In this document: one piece after another, positions 34,047 to 43,432 of the stretch
How positions within the stretch are numbered: the first letter of the stretch is position 1
How the letters are laid out: every line of letters begins with the position of its first letter
Assembly (NCBI GenBank): GCA_027064525.1
Contig: JAMOPJ010000038.1
Coordinates: forward strand, 1 to 64,000
Source of the DNA: Archaeoglobaceae archaeon
GTDB taxonomy: Archaea; Halobacteriota; Archaeoglobi; Archaeoglobales; Archaeoglobaceae
DNA length: 64,000 bases
Direction of reading: 5' to 3'
Notes under the pieces: generated by a model
What the model saw: the letters and a program-made list of their open reading frames with translations, nothing else
Databases searched by the model: none
Told to the model about the DNA's origin: nothing
Position numbers and translations under genes: made by a program

Positions 34047-35696
34047 TCATAACCCCAAGAGATGCGTTATTACCAGCTGTGATACGTAACCCGATATCGC
34101 TGCAAGCCATATCATGCCAACGAGGTGCATGAATCCGCTCATCCATCTTCCACCGTCTACCATCTTAATAGCTATCGAAGCTATTATAGCGTGGAAGAAC
34201 AGAATGAATAGAATCGCGACATTCAGATATGCCAAATCCAAGCCAGAAACCGTATGCAACAGACCTTGAATGAACTTACCTGGAATCTTGAGCAAAGAGA
34301 ACATCTTGTTCATAGCTTCAACGACTCCAAACGATACATAAAGAGAGAAAGCTATTCCGATTATAACTCCGTAACATATTCCGACGAAAGAGCTCGCACT
34401 TCTATCTCTCCTCTCCCTAAGGCCATTTATTATCGCAAAATTTTTCGAAACTATCTCAGCGACATCCTTTGGATCACTACCCAGAGTTATGGCTTCAACG
34501 AACATGTCTATGAACCTATAGATGAGGTTGCTACCCGTATCTATACTGAACTTCTCCCAAGCCCTTTTTTTGTCTATCCTCGTGCATAGCCTCTTATATA
34601 ATGCTCTAACGTCTTCGGTCAGCGCTCCAAAGTCGTGAGCGGTTAAGAACTTCAGAGATTCGAGAATATCTCCTCCCCTTGCAGAGGCCGAAGCTCCCAA
34701 GCTCATTATGAACGAAGGTGCGTTCTTATCCTTGTCCTTAATTATCGCTTCCTCCCTCTTCGACAAATATCCCGGAATTACTAGCGGCGTTACGGAGAGG
34801 GCTATTATGAAGGGTGGCGGGATCTCAACAACTCCCCAAACGTATGTGATGAACAGTGCAAAAGTGAAAACTACCAAGCATAACGCACAGGAAACATAAA
34901 ACGATTTGTATAGCTTCCAGTCCGTTTGGGTTAGTTCTCCAGAGGTCTGCCATATTGGATCGACCGGAGCTACAGCCTTCAGATACACGAGTATGGCTAT
35001 CTCGACCACGACAAAAAATATAACGATTATATTCAAAATGAGCGTAACGCTCAAACCGGTTAGGAAGGGAGCTATTATGGCGAAAGCGGCAAAGAATGAA
35101 AGTGAAAGAACAAGGGATACGTAAACCTCCTTGAAAACATCGACACTGTATAGCTTACCCTGATATAGAATCGAGAACGCGTTCATAACTGTTTCCTGCT
35201 CCCTCTTTATGAACTCCCTAAAATCCTCACCGCTGTCCAACTCATGTGCCATTCTATCCAAGAAGTCCGCGAATATCTTGCTCGGAGTCCTTCTTGCTAA
35301 AAACCTGCACGCCTGAGCAAGGTTCTTGTTCCACTTCTCCATGAGCAGATATATCTTTCTCGTCTCTTCTGCCAAAGCCTTGTATTCTTTCCTCTCTGAG
35401 AGCATCTTCATCATTTCCTTTCTGCTAACTTCCGAAGTTGCCAAAGCACCCAGATGGGTTATGTAGAAATGTATGTTATCTTCTATCTCCTTTCTCACCC
35501 TTCCTCTAACTATTTTCGGATAGAGGAGTGCGGTGATAATCACGAACATCGGGATTATGTATAGTAAGAGTGCAAACAGTCCCAAAGAGATCAAAAGAGT
35601 CCTGAACAGAGTGAGAAGCAGTAGGAAGTATATCAGCGCGAAGATTGTCGATGGAAGCAGAACGAACCTGACATACTTCTGAGTATTGACATACAT
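34047..35696 (-). CDS. flaJ: Archaellum membrane platform protein FlaJ/ArlJ
   Basis: 549 residues from ATG 35696 (GAGGTG 6 nt upstream). It contains two clusters of membrane helices (residues 10-60, 190-280; then 420-545) around cytoplasmic T2SF-like domains. The first holds ARRTPSKIFADFLDRMAHEL and SGEDFREFIKREQE, the second SLGASASARGGDILESLKFL and GSDPKDVAEIVSKNF. FlaJ is the polytopic core on which the FlaI ATPase drives archaellum assembly and rotation. Last gene of the operon, 1 bp after flaI. Confidence 0.95.
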   Translation of the reverse strand: MYVNTQKYVRFVLLPSTIFALIYFLLLLTLFRTLLISLGLFALLLYIIPMFVIITALLYPKIVRGRVRKEIEDNIHFYITHLGALATSEVSRKEMMKMLSERKEYKALAEETRKIYLLMEKWNKNLAQACRFLARRTPSKIFADFLDRMAHELDSGEDFREFIKREQETVMNAFSILYQGKLYSVDVFKEVYVSLVLSLSFFAAFAIIAPFLTGLSVTLILNIIVIFFVVVEIAILVYLKAVAPVDPIWQTSGELTQTDWKLYKSFYVSCALCLVVFTFALFITYVWGVVEIPPPFIIALSVTPLVIPGYLSKREEAIIKDKDKNAPSFIMSLGASASARGGDILESLKFLTAHDFGALTEDVRALYKRLCTRIDKKRAWEKFSIDTGSNLIYRFIDMFVEAITLGSDPKDVAEIVSKNFAIINGLRERRDRSASSFVGICYGVIIGIAFSLYVSFGVVEAMNKMFSLLKIPGKFIQGLLHTVSGLDLAYLNVAILFILFFHAIIASIAIKMVDGGRWMSGFMHLVGMIWLAAISGYVSQLVITHLLGL

Positions 35697-35706
35697 ACCC
35701 ATCACC

Positions 35707-37353
35707 TCACAGCTTGAACGGCAACCCCTGCAAACCTTTCTTGTAGAACGCCCAAATTATCTTCGTAACCTCGTAGTAGTTGAATATCTTGAGCTCGACC
35801 ATCCTCTGCAGAATTCTCGCTCTAAGAAACATCTCTTCGTAGATCTGCCTCGGATCTTCAAAACCGGCTGTTTGAGCGATCTTGTTTTCGAGTATGTATG
35901 AGTTGTATAACCCTCTGAAGATGTGTTTATCCGTTACAGCATCCCATTCGAAGACCGTTCTCGTAACAACACCTCCAACCTCCTCATAGTAACCTTCGAT
36001 CTCCTCAACGACCAAACATCTCCTCAAAAACTGTCCTCTTCTATAAACGGCCTGCTGAATCAGAACGACATTTAGATTATCTATGAACGTTATCGGAACG
36101 TTTATCGGATCACCAGTCAACCTCTGAATTAGCTTCTTGACGCTACCAGCGTGGAAAGTTGCCAAAACGGGGTGTCCAGTCTGCATAGCTTGGAAAGCTA
36201 TAGCACCTTCCTTTCCCCTGATTTCACCGACTATGATGTAATTCGGTCTACTCCTCAAAGCTGCCTTAAGCAAATCGAACAGATCCACCTTTCCTTCTGA
36301 TCCCCTCTCCCTCGTGCAGAGTTGCTGCCAGACTGGGTGAGGAACCTGAACCTCAGGAGTATCCTCAGCCGTGTAAATCTTAGATTGTGGCTTTATGAAC
36401 GGAATCATAGCGTTGAGAGTTGTAGTCTTTCCACTCGCAGTCTCACCGCTGACCCATATACTCATGCCATATTCCAAGCACAGCCAGAGATATGCAGCTA
36501 TCTCAGCTGAGAGTGTCCCCCAAGCTATTAGCTGGGTTATACTAATTGGAACGGCTGTAAACTTTCTTATCGTAAAAGATGGTCCTTTGAGGCTGACATC
36601 TGTGCTGAATATTATGTTTATTCTGCTTCCATCTGGAAGTGTTCCATCGACGATTGGAGTTCTCTCACTTACCGGTCTTCCGATTCTCTCTCCTAAATTT
36701 TTCAGGTATTCGGCCATGTAGATTTCATCCTTGAAGTCGATGTTCGTCGGAAGCATGTCAAAGATCTTGTGGACGATGTGGGTGTTATGTGGCCCAATGA
36801 CGTGGATGTCCTCGATGTATGGATCCCTTATGAGGGGCTCGAGAGGTCCAACCCCAATAACATCCCTCTTTATGAGATATTTGAACTTGTAAACCTCCTC
36901 CTCGGTAAGCTTCAGCTTCTCGAACCCCAACGTTAGGAACTTTCTCTTCCTCTCTAGTGGAACCTTCTCAGGAACTATCTCAACAATTTTGTCCATCAAC
37001 CTATCTATAAGTTCGCTAAGCTCCTCATCATCCTTTGGAGTCCTTTCCTGAGGAGCGAGTTCAAGCATCTTGTCCATCAAAGCCTGATACTTCGGTTCTT
37101 CATCTGGCGTTAGCCTCGGTTCTATCGCAATGTATTGTCTGTTCCCTTCTCTGTCGGTGTATATGTGAATGAAAACGGGATCTCCTACCGGGTAGATCAG
37201 GTTTGGCCTCGGGAGGGATTTCATATCTCTGCTAAGGGATGGGACGAAAGTCGGAACTACCCCCTCCTTCTTCTTGAACTCTTCTATATATCTCCTGAGG
37301 TGAGGATTCCTTCTCAAAGCGTCTTCCAGCGTATCAGACTTTACGACCTTCAT
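35707..37353 (-). CDS. flaI: Archaellum motor/assembly ATPase FlaI/ArlI
   Basis: 548 residues, a type II/IV secretion ATPase. N-terminal domain to about 230; then Walker A in WVSGETASGKTTTLNA, Asp-box/Walker B in SRPNYIIVGEIRGKEG, His-box GHPVLATFHAG, and Arg-finger region RPVSERTPIVDGTLPDG. It powers both secretion of archaellins and rotation of the filament. It overlaps flaH by 4 nt and leads straight into flaJ. Confidence 0.97.
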   Translation of the reverse strand: MKVVKSDTLEDALRRNPHLRRYIEEFKKKEGVVPTFVPSLSRDMKSLPRPNLIYPVGDPVFIHIYTDREGNRQYIAIEPRLTPDEEPKYQALMDKMLELAPQERTPKDDEELSELIDRLMDKIVEIVPEKVPLERKRKFLTLGFEKLKLTEEEVYKFKYLIKRDVIGVGPLEPLIRDPYIEDIHVIGPHNTHIVHKIFDMLPTNIDFKDEIYMAEYLKNLGERIGRPVSERTPIVDGTLPDGSRINIIFSTDVSLKGPSFTIRKFTAVPISITQLIAWGTLSAEIAAYLWLCLEYGMSIWVSGETASGKTTTLNAMIPFIKPQSKIYTAEDTPEVQVPHPVWQQLCTRERGSEGKVDLFDLLKAALRSRPNYIIVGEIRGKEGAIAFQAMQTGHPVLATFHAGSVKKLIQRLTGDPINVPITFIDNLNVVLIQQAVYRRGQFLRRCLVVEEIEGYYEEVGGVVTRTVFEWDAVTDKHIFRGLYNSYILENKIAQTAGFEDPRQIYEEMFLRARILQRMVELKIFNYYEVTKIIWAFYKKGLQGLPFKL

Positions 37354-38042
37354 GCTACCGCCGCTATCTCAACTACTAAGCCTATCTTCGGCTCAACCCT
37401 AAACGCGATCTGCTTAGAATACTGACCAGCAGCCAAATTAAATTTTTTTATAATCATCATATTTTTAAGATCGGTTCCAAATTTCTTTATGGTGGTTTCT
37501 GCTATGAACGAACATGCCGATTCGATCTCTTCCATTGTGTCTTTTTCGAGCTCATCTAGAGCTGTCAGAATCACCGCCTTGCCGAGGGCTGAAATCCTCT
37601 TCAGAAATCCCATAAGCTTTATTGCCGAATTCGGGTCTATGTCGAACTTTACGAGCGATGAAAAGCAGTCTATTATGATCACATCCTTCTCAAAAAGCTC
37701 TCTCGCGTTCATGAGCTTCTCTGAGTAATCCATTCTCTTCTTAGGCTCTTGCAACAGAGGATAAACCGGAATGAACAGCAATTTCTTTTGGATTATGTCA
37801 CGTGCAATATCGTATCCTAGTGAGGACATCTGCTTTATGAAGTCGATCGTCGTGAGCTGTGTTGAAATGTATGTCACGGATACATCGTTCTTAAGCAGTC
37901 CATAGGTTATTCTCTGGCAAACTATCGATTTCCCGCTTCCGTGCCCCCCCATTATCAATCCAATAGTTCCGGCTGGAATTCCGCCTCCAAGCTTCTTGTG
38001 GAACTCGTCGTTTGCAAGTTGAACTGAGAATATCCTCGCCAT
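37350..38042 (-). CDS. flaH: Archaellum protein FlaH/ArlH (RecA-like)
   Basis: 230 residues from ATG 38042, set by GAGGTG just before it. RecA/KaiC-like fold with Walker A GGHGSGKS (Gly32-Ser39) and a Walker B strand ending in VIIIDCFSSL. FlaH binds ATP without strong hydrolysis and forms a ring with FlaI in other archaea. Gap of 10 bp from flaG; 4-nt overlap with flaI. Confidence 0.95.
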   Translation of the reverse strand: MARIFSVQLANDEFHKKLGGGIPAGTIGLIMGGHGSGKSIVCQRITYGLLKNDVSVTYISTQLTTIDFIKQMSSLGYDIARDIIQKKLLFIPVYPLLQEPKKRMDYSEKLMNARELFEKDVIIIDCFSSLVKFDIDPNSAIKLMGFLKRISALGKAVILTALDELEKDTMEEIESACSFIAETTIKKFGTDLKNMMIIKKFNLAAGQYSKQIAFRVEPKIGLVVEIAAVA

Positions 38043-38052
38043 ATCGATCACC

Positions 38053-38511
38053 TCAGATCGTGAAGTCCAAAGAGTCGGAAACCCCGTTTTCGAGTATCAC
38101 AGTTATTCTATGATTTCCAGAGCTGAGCGACGTGATCACATCCAACTCTCCAACATCTCCGGGATTCAAAACCGAAGGATTTGTCGTTACATTCTGCTTA
38201 GGAATTATCACACCGTCTATCAAAACCGTTATAGTTTCGTTTGTGAACGCAAACGGAGAATCACCAACATTCTTAATATAGAACACATAGGCTGTATAAC
38301 CTCCTACAGTTGTATTCGGAATCATCTTCGGATCGTTTATTATTTCGAAGTTCGTTGACAATACTTCTTTAATATATTCACCTTGATTCTTTATCTCTAT
38401 CGACATCTTTTCTATGGTGACGATCATCACCGCTGAAACGGAGCTCGCTATGAGTATCGTCGCGATGAAGAGTATCATGTGAGCAGCACTCTCTCCGGCC
38501 ATGGCCTTCAC
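38053..38511 (-). CDS. flaG: Archaellum stator protein FlaG/ArlG
   Basis: 152 residues. One N-terminal membrane helix (AAHMILFIATILIASSVSAV) followed by an extracellular beta-sandwich (YTAYVFYIKNVGDSPF, TVLIDGVIIP, LNPGDVGELDV). FlaG/FlaF anchor the motor to the S-layer. It overlaps flaF by 4 nt. Several Asn-x-Thr/Ser sequons occur in the extracellular part. Confidence 0.92.
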   Translation of the reverse strand: MKAMAGESAAHMILFIATILIASSVSAVMIVTIEKMSIEIKNQGEYIKEVLSTNFEIINDPKMIPNTTVGGYTAYVFYIKNVGDSPFAFTNETITVLIDGVIIPKQNVTTNPSVLNPGDVGELDVITSLSSGNHRITVILENGVSDSLDFTI

Positions 38512-38945
38512 CCCACAACGAACGTCGCATACCTCTCGATTCCGTTGTCGGAAACCACCTTCAGCCTGTGTGTGCTTCCCACCGTTCCAGACAAATTCTC
38601 AGCAGTGAACTCAGCGTATTCGAGCGGATAGAGCTTTGAAACGTTGCAAGTTGCGTTGATTACCTTTCCATCGACGAGCAGTGTGAACTTCGTGCAGTCG
38701 AACGTTGTTGAGCCTGTGTTTTCAATTACGACGGTCAAGTTGTATTCCGTTGCCGTAACATTCACAGCTGTAACGTTCACTATTTCAAAGTCCGATCCCT
38801 TTAGCTCAATTTCTTCTTTATTCTTAAGTTTTGCAATTTTGTTTAGTTCCTTAACCTCGCTAATAGTCACGGTTGCAACAACTCCAAACGCAATCAACCC
38901 GGCTATGAATAGCAGTGCAAAGCCAGCGGTAGTGCTAAATCCCAT
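38508..38945 (-). CDS. flaF: Archaellum stator protein FlaF/ArlF
   Basis: 145 residues with one N-terminal helix (GFALLFIAGLIAFGVVATV) and an extracellular beta domain (YNLTVVIENTGSTTF, FTLLVDGKVI, THRLKVVSDNG). Two cysteines (in FDCTKF and ATCNVS) could form a disulfide outside the cell. It contains several Asn-x-Thr/Ser sequons. It overlaps the flaD/E end by 11 nt and flaG by 4 nt. Confidence 0.92.
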   Translation of the reverse strand: MGFSTTAGFALLFIAGLIAFGVVATVTISEVKELNKIAKLKNKEEIELKGSDFEIVNVTAVNVTATEYNLTVVIENTGSTTFDCTKFTLLVDGKVINATCNVSKLYPLEYAEFTAENLSGTVGSTHRLKVVSDNGIERYATFVVG

Positions 38946-39756
38946 GGATCTCTGCTACCTCCTTTTTTATCTTATAAATCTCCCTCTCCACCTCCATTAC
39001 GAGCTCCTTATTGAATCTGCCAGTTCTGAGGGCTTCTATGAACAAAAGTGACGTTATATGATCCTGGACATTCATGTATCCCACAGGCCTCCAGTCAGAG
39101 TTCTGATGGTATAGCCTGATGCCCTTAGCGTATCTTAGAATTGTGAATAGAACGTTGTCGCTTATCCAGTTTATGTCAACGTAGTAGTTCAAAAGCTCCT
39201 CAAGCCCGTCGTAGCCTACCCTTTCTATCATGAACTCGATCCACTTGAGCAGTATCATTATGCTTTTAGCATCGTTCGGAATCTGCTTCAATCGAGGTTC
39301 CTGCGAGGTTGATATAACATCCAATCTCGGCTGATCTCCAGAAGATGCTAATTGAACCTGTGCGGATGCTTGCGGTTGGACTTGAACTTGATGAGCTGAT
39401 TCTAATGAGGGTTGAGCTATCTGCTGAACTGCATCAGACGTGTTCAACTGTTCCATCACTTGGGCGCTCTGGGTTTTGATCTCCGATTTGGCTTCTACCC
39501 TCTGCTTCAGCAGTGATTCTATATTCTCAAGCTTCCTGAATATCTCGTCGATCTTTCTTGCATTCGTCAGATTCTCCTCGATCTTCTTTATTATCTTGTC
39601 AACCTGCTCCTTCGTTACATTCTTGCCCTTCAGCTTGTTGTATAGGTCATCCAGCAGAACCGATGGTATCCGCCCTCGAAACCTGTTGAGATACTCCTTA
39701 AGTTCGTTATCATCAAGTTCATCTATTCTGATTATATTCCTGTTGTCAGCTTCCAA
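38935..39756 (-). CDS. flaD: Archaellum accessory protein FlaD/E
   Basis: 273 residues from TTG 39756 with GGAGGTGAT upstream. N-terminal charged helical part, a coiled/linker region rich in Gln, Ser and Val (about 85-150), and a C-terminal FlaE domain: AKSIMILLKWIEFMIERVGY, LEELLNYYVDINWISDNV and VQDHITSLLFIEALRTGRFN. In euryarchaea FlaC, FlaD and FlaE form a cytoplasmic ring linking the motor to chemotaxis. Here D and E are one gene. Confidence 0.9.
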   Translation of the reverse strand: MEADNRNIIRIDELDDNELKEYLNRFRGRIPSVLLDDLYNKLKGKNVTKEQVDKIIKKIEENLTNARKIDEIFRKLENIESLLKQRVEAKSEIKTQSAQVMEQLNTSDAVQQIAQPSLESAHQVQVQPQASAQVQLASSGDQPRLDVISTSQEPRLKQIPNDAKSIMILLKWIEFMIERVGYDGLEELLNYYVDINWISDNVLFTILRYAKGIRLYHQNSDWRPVGYMNVQDHITSLLFIEALRTGRFNKELVMEVEREIYKIKKEVAEIHGI

Positions 39757-39757
39757 A

Positions 39758-40219
39758 TCACATCACCTCCTCGTAAAGAATTTCATCAATAATTTTATCT
39801 AAATCGATATTAATAATAAGCTTGAGATCTTTTTCGAGGTTATCCACCCTTCTCTTCAACTCTCCAACATCTACAATGCCAGAAGATGAGACGAAAGGAT
39901 TGATCTGTGATGAAACTACCTCATACAGAACCATAACATCCTTGAGCGTGTCGTCCATCTTCTGCAGTCTAGATTTAATATCATCCAATTCTCTCTTCAG
40001 CCCATCGATCGACACGTCTATCCTCGGCAGTCTGTTCTCAATTTCGTTTATCCTCTCCATGAGCTTGGTTGTTAAATCTGACTCCTCTCTTGGCTTAGAT
40101 TCGGTTTCCTCTTCCTTCTTGATCTCCTCCTCAAGTTCCTTTTCAATCTTTTCTTCTTCCTTCTTCTCTTCATCCTCCTTGTCTTTCTTCTTGATCTTCG
40201 GCTTCGGAATCTTGAGCAT
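39758..40219 (-). CDS. flaC: Archaellum accessory protein FlaC
   Basis: 153 residues from ATG 40219 (GAGGTG at the right distance). The first 60 residues are an extreme Lys/Glu-rich coil (KKKDKEDEEKKEEEKIEKEL), then coiled coil, then the FlaC core DTLKDVMVLYEVVSSQINPF. The short form with a separate flaD/E gene is as in other Archaeoglobales. It is 80 bp after flaB with a T-rich terminator between. Confidence 0.88.
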   Translation of the reverse strand: MLKIPKPKIKKKDKEDEEKKEEEKIEKELEEEIKKEEETESKPREESDLTTKLMERINEIENRLPRIDVSIDGLKRELDDIKSRLQKMDDTLKDVMVLYEVVSSQINPFVSSSGIVDVGELKRRVDNLEKDLKLIINIDLDKIIDEILYEEVM

Positions 40220-40269
40220 AAACATCACCTCAGTTTTTACGTAAAATTATTAAATTTTCTTATGTTATT

Positions 40270-40299
40270 ATTGAAAAAAATAAGGAAAAAAATTGAAGG
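40270..40299 (-). terminator. T-rich terminator after flaB
   Basis: Just behind the flaB stop codon the minus strand has two runs of seven T (complement of 40286-40292 and 40274-40280), the usual archaeal oligo-T termination signal. Partial readthrough would give much archaellin mRNA and less of the accessory genes downstream. No promoter of comparable strength is obvious before flaC. Confidence 0.55.
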
Positions 40300-40983
40300 T
40301 TACTGTAGCTCAACAACGTATTCCGTGTATGCTGGTGGCGTCGTGAACTGGATTATACCCGGAGCACCGAACTCTGGTCTGACCTCACCGAATACGGTCG
40401 TTCTTGGCTGAATGCCACCAAAGATTGCACTAGCATTTACAGCCAAAACAACCTTATCTCCAGCGTTGAGGACTGGATATTGTGACGTTAATGATCCATC
40501 AGAATCCTGCAACACTATGATACCGAAATGTAGATCCGCTGGATACACACTCGTATTATTAACGTCAACATCACTCACTACATCGAATATATCTGAGTAT
40601 GTTCCACTATCATTGAAATATGTTGGGTCGTATGTTAGAACAACATGTTTACTTCCATCACTGATTGAAATCGTCGTCTTATTTAAGTCGATGTCCTGTC
40701 CACCTGTGTTCGGCTCAATCAAGATCGCAAGCTTGTCTATTTTACCATTTACATCGTTTGGAGTGTCAACATGACCCAAAACCTGAATGACCTTTATACC
40801 ACTTGCAACTTCCTGAGTGGTCTCTCTACCCGTAGCGGTTGCCTTCTGCTGGAGGTAGCCGACTGTTTGAATGAGCACTGCTGCACTCACTGCAGCCACT
40901 AAAACGATGGCTATGAACACTATCAGTATCTCAATACCTATCGCTCCTTTCTTGTCCTTCTTCAATCTCTTCAGCCAACTCAC
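40300..40983 (-). CDS. flaB: Archaellin (flagellin) FlaB
   Basis: 227 residues from GTG 40983 with a very strong ribosome site (GGGGAGGTGAT, 40987-40997). Class III signal peptide KKDKKG-AIGIEILIVFIAIV, to be cut after Gly13 by the prepilin-like peptidase, then the hydrophobic assembly helix. The surface domain (70-220) is Asp/Asn/Thr-rich with N-glycosylation sequons (NKTT, NDS, NNTS, NAS). It is the only archaellin gene in the window, so the filament may be made of one main protein unless others lie elsewhere. Confidence 0.96.
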   Translation of the reverse strand: MSWLKRLKKDKKGAIGIEILIVFIAIVLVAAVSAAVLIQTVGYLQQKATATGRETTQEVASGIKVIQVLGHVDTPNDVNGKIDKLAILIEPNTGGQDIDLNKTTISISDGSKHVVLTYDPTYFNDSGTYSDIFDVVSDVDVNNTSVYPADLHFGIIVLQDSDGSLTSQYPVLNAGDKVVLAVNASAIFGGIQPRTTVFGEVRPEFGAPGIIQFTTPPAYTEYVVELQ

Positions 40984-41075
40984 CGTATCACCTCCCCTAC
41001 CCTCAATGAGTGGTTGTAATTATAATAATATTTAACAATTTTTTGCGTATATAATTCCATTTACCAGTGTAAAAA

Positions 41076-41119
41076 TATTTATATGTATATAGGTTACTAT
41101 TTGTGCACATGCTTATGTA
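41076..41119 (-). promoter_or_regulatory. flaB promoter with two TACATA elements
   Basis: On the minus strand ATATAAATA (41076-41084) is the TATA box, giving a leader of about 65 nt before the GTG. TACATA occurs at 41082-41087, touching the TATA box, and at 41114-41119, about 30 bp upstream. The spacing matches the earA promoter. EarA activates fla through TACATA sites in Methanococcus (recalled), so this is a candidate for the same control. A 6-mer is short; chance is not excluded. Confidence 0.5.
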
Positions 41120-41154
41120 GGTAATTTCAAATTTAACGAAAAAATTTAAAAACA

Positions 41155-41910
41155 CTAAAGAATTAAACCGCTTCTAAGCTCCTTAAGCTTCTCTTCAAGC
41201 GGATCAATCGCTTCTTCGCCATATTTACCGATTATATCAACTATCGCACTTCCCACAACTACTCCATCTGCACCGGCTTTAATCAGTTCTCTAACGTGTT
41301 CGGCTTTCGAAACTCCAAAGCCGACAGCTAACGGCTTCGAACATACTCTTTTAGCTCTGTTAAGCAGATCGAAGGCAAGCTGAGAAAGCTTATCTCTCGC
41401 TCCAGTTGTTCCGTATAGCGAGATAAGGTAAACGAATGCTGAGCTTGCTTCATCGATCATCCTCAATCGATCGTCCGGTGTGTTAGGAGCCGCCAAAAAC
41501 ACCGTCCCCATCTCGTATTTCTCGCAGACGTTGAGGTATTCACCAGCCTCCTCAAGCGGAAGATCCACGACTATCATCGCATTTACACCGCTCTCCTTAG
41601 CTTCAGCTACAAATCGCTCAACTCCTCTGCGATAGACGGGATTGTAGTATGTCATCAGAACGATTGGCGTCTCAGAATGCTCCCTAAACTCCCTAACCAC
41701 GTTGAAAACATCCTTAACTTTCGTTCCCGCCTTAAGTGCTCTGACATTAGCCTTCTGAATTGCCTTTCCGTCAGCCATAGGATCGCTGAACGGAATTCCT
41801 AATTCTATAACTTCGGAATATTTATCGAGTGTCAGTAGAAATTCGAGCGTCGCTTTGATGTTTGGATCGCCAGCGGTTATGAAGGTTATAAGGGCTGGCT
41901 TACGGAACAT
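41155..41910 (-). CDS. trpA: Tryptophan synthase alpha chain
   Basis: 251 residues of a TIM barrel with the catalytic Glu36 ([12 protein letters not shown]) and Asp47 (MADGKAIQ), and the phosphate-binding [10 protein letters not shown] and GVVVGSAIV. It cleaves indole-3-glycerol phosphate to indole, which passes to TrpB. It begins 25 nt inside trpB. Last gene of the operon. Confidence 0.97.
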   Translation of the reverse strand: MFRKPALITFITAGDPNIKATLEFLLTLDKYSEVIELGIPFSDPMADGKAIQKANVRALKAGTKVKDVFNVVREFREHSETPIVLMTYYNPVYRRGVERFVAEAKESGVNAMIVVDLPLEEAGEYLNVCEKYEMGTVFLAAPNTPDDRLRMIDEASSAFVYLISLYGTTGARDKLSQLAFDLLNRAKRVCSKPLAVGFGVSKAEHVRELIKAGADGVVVGSAIVDIIGKYGEEAIDPLEEKLKELRSGLIL

Positions 41911-43067
41911 GACAACGCCTCCATAACTATTCCCAAATCCTTATCTCCTCTTCCCGACAAATTGACGACTATTATTTCATCATTGTTCATCTCTTTGGCA
42001 AGTTCCATGGCGTAAGCTAAGGCATGAGCAGACTCAAGGGCTGGTAAAATTCCTTCAGTTTTGGAAAGCTCCACGAAGGCTTTCAGCGCTTGATCGTCAG
42101 TAACTGCTACATATTCAGCTCTTCCCGATTCCTTCAACCAAGCGTGTTCCGGACCAACGCCCGGATAGTCCAAGCCGGCAGCGATGCTGTGCGTTGTTGC
42201 TATTTGTCCGTCTTCGTCCTGCAAAAAATACGAAAGCATGCCGTGCAGAACCCCCTTTTCTCCAGCACAGAGCGATGCCGAGTGTTTCCCAGTGCTAAGA
42301 CCTTTGCCAGCGGCTTCAACACCAATGAGTCTGACAGATCGATCTTCGATGAATGGATGAAAGATTCCTATCGCGTTGCTTCCTCCGCCGACGCAAGCGA
42401 CTATCGCATCTGGCAGAGTTCCTTCGAGCTCAAGGATCTGTCTCTTAGTCTCCCTGCCGATGACCGACTGGAAGTCTCGAACCATGGTTGGATATGGATG
42501 AGGACCCACGACCGAGCCGATGAGATAGTGCGTGTATTCGAAAGTGGCAACCCAATCTCGCAGGGCTTCGTTTATCGCATCTTTCAGCGTTTTGCTCCCG
42601 CTGTGCACGGGTATGACTTCAGCACCAAGCAGTTTCATCCTGAACACGTTCATCTTTTGCCTCTCAACATCCTCAGCACCCATATATACATCAACCTTAA
42701 GCCCGAGTAAAGCTCCGGCTATGGCAGTAGCTACTCCATGCTGCCCCGCTCCAGTTTCAGCTATAAGCCTCGTTTTACCCATCTTCTTCGCAAGCAAAGC
42801 TTGTCCTATGGTGTTGTTTATCTTGTGCGCACCGCTGTGCAGTAAATCCTCACGCTTGAGGTAAATCTTAGCCCCTCCTAGCTTCTCAGTTAGATTCTTC
42901 GCAAAGTATAGCGGTGTGGGTCTTCCAGCGTAGTTTCGTAAGTAGTAGTCCAACTCTTTCTTAAACTCTTCATCGTCTTTCAGCCTTTCGTAAGCCTTCT
43001 CCAACTCTTTCAGCGGTGGAATCAGCACTTCTGGGACAAACTGCCCACCAAACTCTCCGAATTTCAT
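41886..43067 (-). CDS. trpB: Tryptophan synthase beta chain (TrpB1 type)
   Basis: 393 residues. PLP lysine Lys82 in [13 protein letters not shown], Glu in [13 protein letters not shown], phosphate loop [12 protein letters not shown], and the C-terminal [10 protein letters not shown]. The N-terminal [20 protein letters not shown] and its pairing with trpA identify the canonical TrpB1, not the stand-alone TrpB2. It condenses indole and serine. Starts 4 nt inside the ACT-protein gene. Confidence 0.97.
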   Translation of the reverse strand: MKFGEFGGQFVPEVLIPPLKELEKAYERLKDDEEFKKELDYYLRNYAGRPTPLYFAKNLTEKLGGAKIYLKREDLLHSGAHKINNTIGQALLAKKMGKTRLIAETGAGQHGVATAIAGALLGLKVDVYMGAEDVERQKMNVFRMKLLGAEVIPVHSGSKTLKDAINEALRDWVATFEYTHYLIGSVVGPHPYPTMVRDFQSVIGRETKRQILELEGTLPDAIVACVGGGSNAIGIFHPFIEDRSVRLIGVEAAGKGLSTGKHSASLCAGEKGVLHGMLSYFLQDEDGQIATTHSIAAGLDYPGVGPEHAWLKESGRAEYVAVTDDQALKAFVELSKTEGILPALESAHALAYAMELAKEMNNDEIIVVNLSGRGDKDLGIVMEALSCSVSQPL

Positions 43068-43432
43068 GGGATCACCTTCTCAAAACCCAAACCTTCCAAA
43101 ACATCCAATGCTCTATCAACATCCTCGCCTTTCACGAGAATATGGTCGGTCGAATAAGAAGAAAACACCAAAACGCTAATTCCAGCTTCTGCCAAGGCTG
43201 TCGAAACCTTCGAAATGAATCCAACAAGATCGAATGGCAAAACAGTATCGAACGTCAGCAATCTAAAACCCCTTTCACAACTCATCATACTGCCGATCTT
43301 CCCTAATTCGGACTCCGGCAGAACTACTGTTATACCTCCAGTATCCTTAACGATCGCAAAAAAATCTACATTCGGAACATCCCTTACGTTAACCACAGCA
43401 AAGCTTTCGGGATGAAGAACAACCCTAACCAT
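43064..43432 (-). CDS. ACT/CASTOR-like domain protein inside trp operon
   Basis: 122 residues. Two ACT-like units: [15 protein letters not shown] to [12 protein letters not shown], then [20 protein letters not shown] and [20 protein letters not shown]. The layout is that of the small COG3603 proteins (CASTOR-ACT type) that bind amino acids. It lies between trpF and trpB with 8- and 4-nt overlaps, so it is translated with the pathway. A tryptophan- or serine-sensing regulatory role is plausible but unproven. Confidence 0.75.
   Translation of the reverse strand: MVRVVLHPESFAVVNVRDVPNVDFFAIVKDTGGITVVLPESELGKIGSMMSCERGFRLLTFDTVLPFDLVGFISKVSTALAEAGISVLVFSSYSTDHILVKGEDVDRALDVLEGLGFEKVIP

Noticed and set aside
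39822-40244. Plus-strand Ser/Phe-rich frame opposite flaC
   Set aside because: It is the antisense of the Lys/Glu-rich FlaC N-terminus; such repeats give Ser/Phe-rich shadows.
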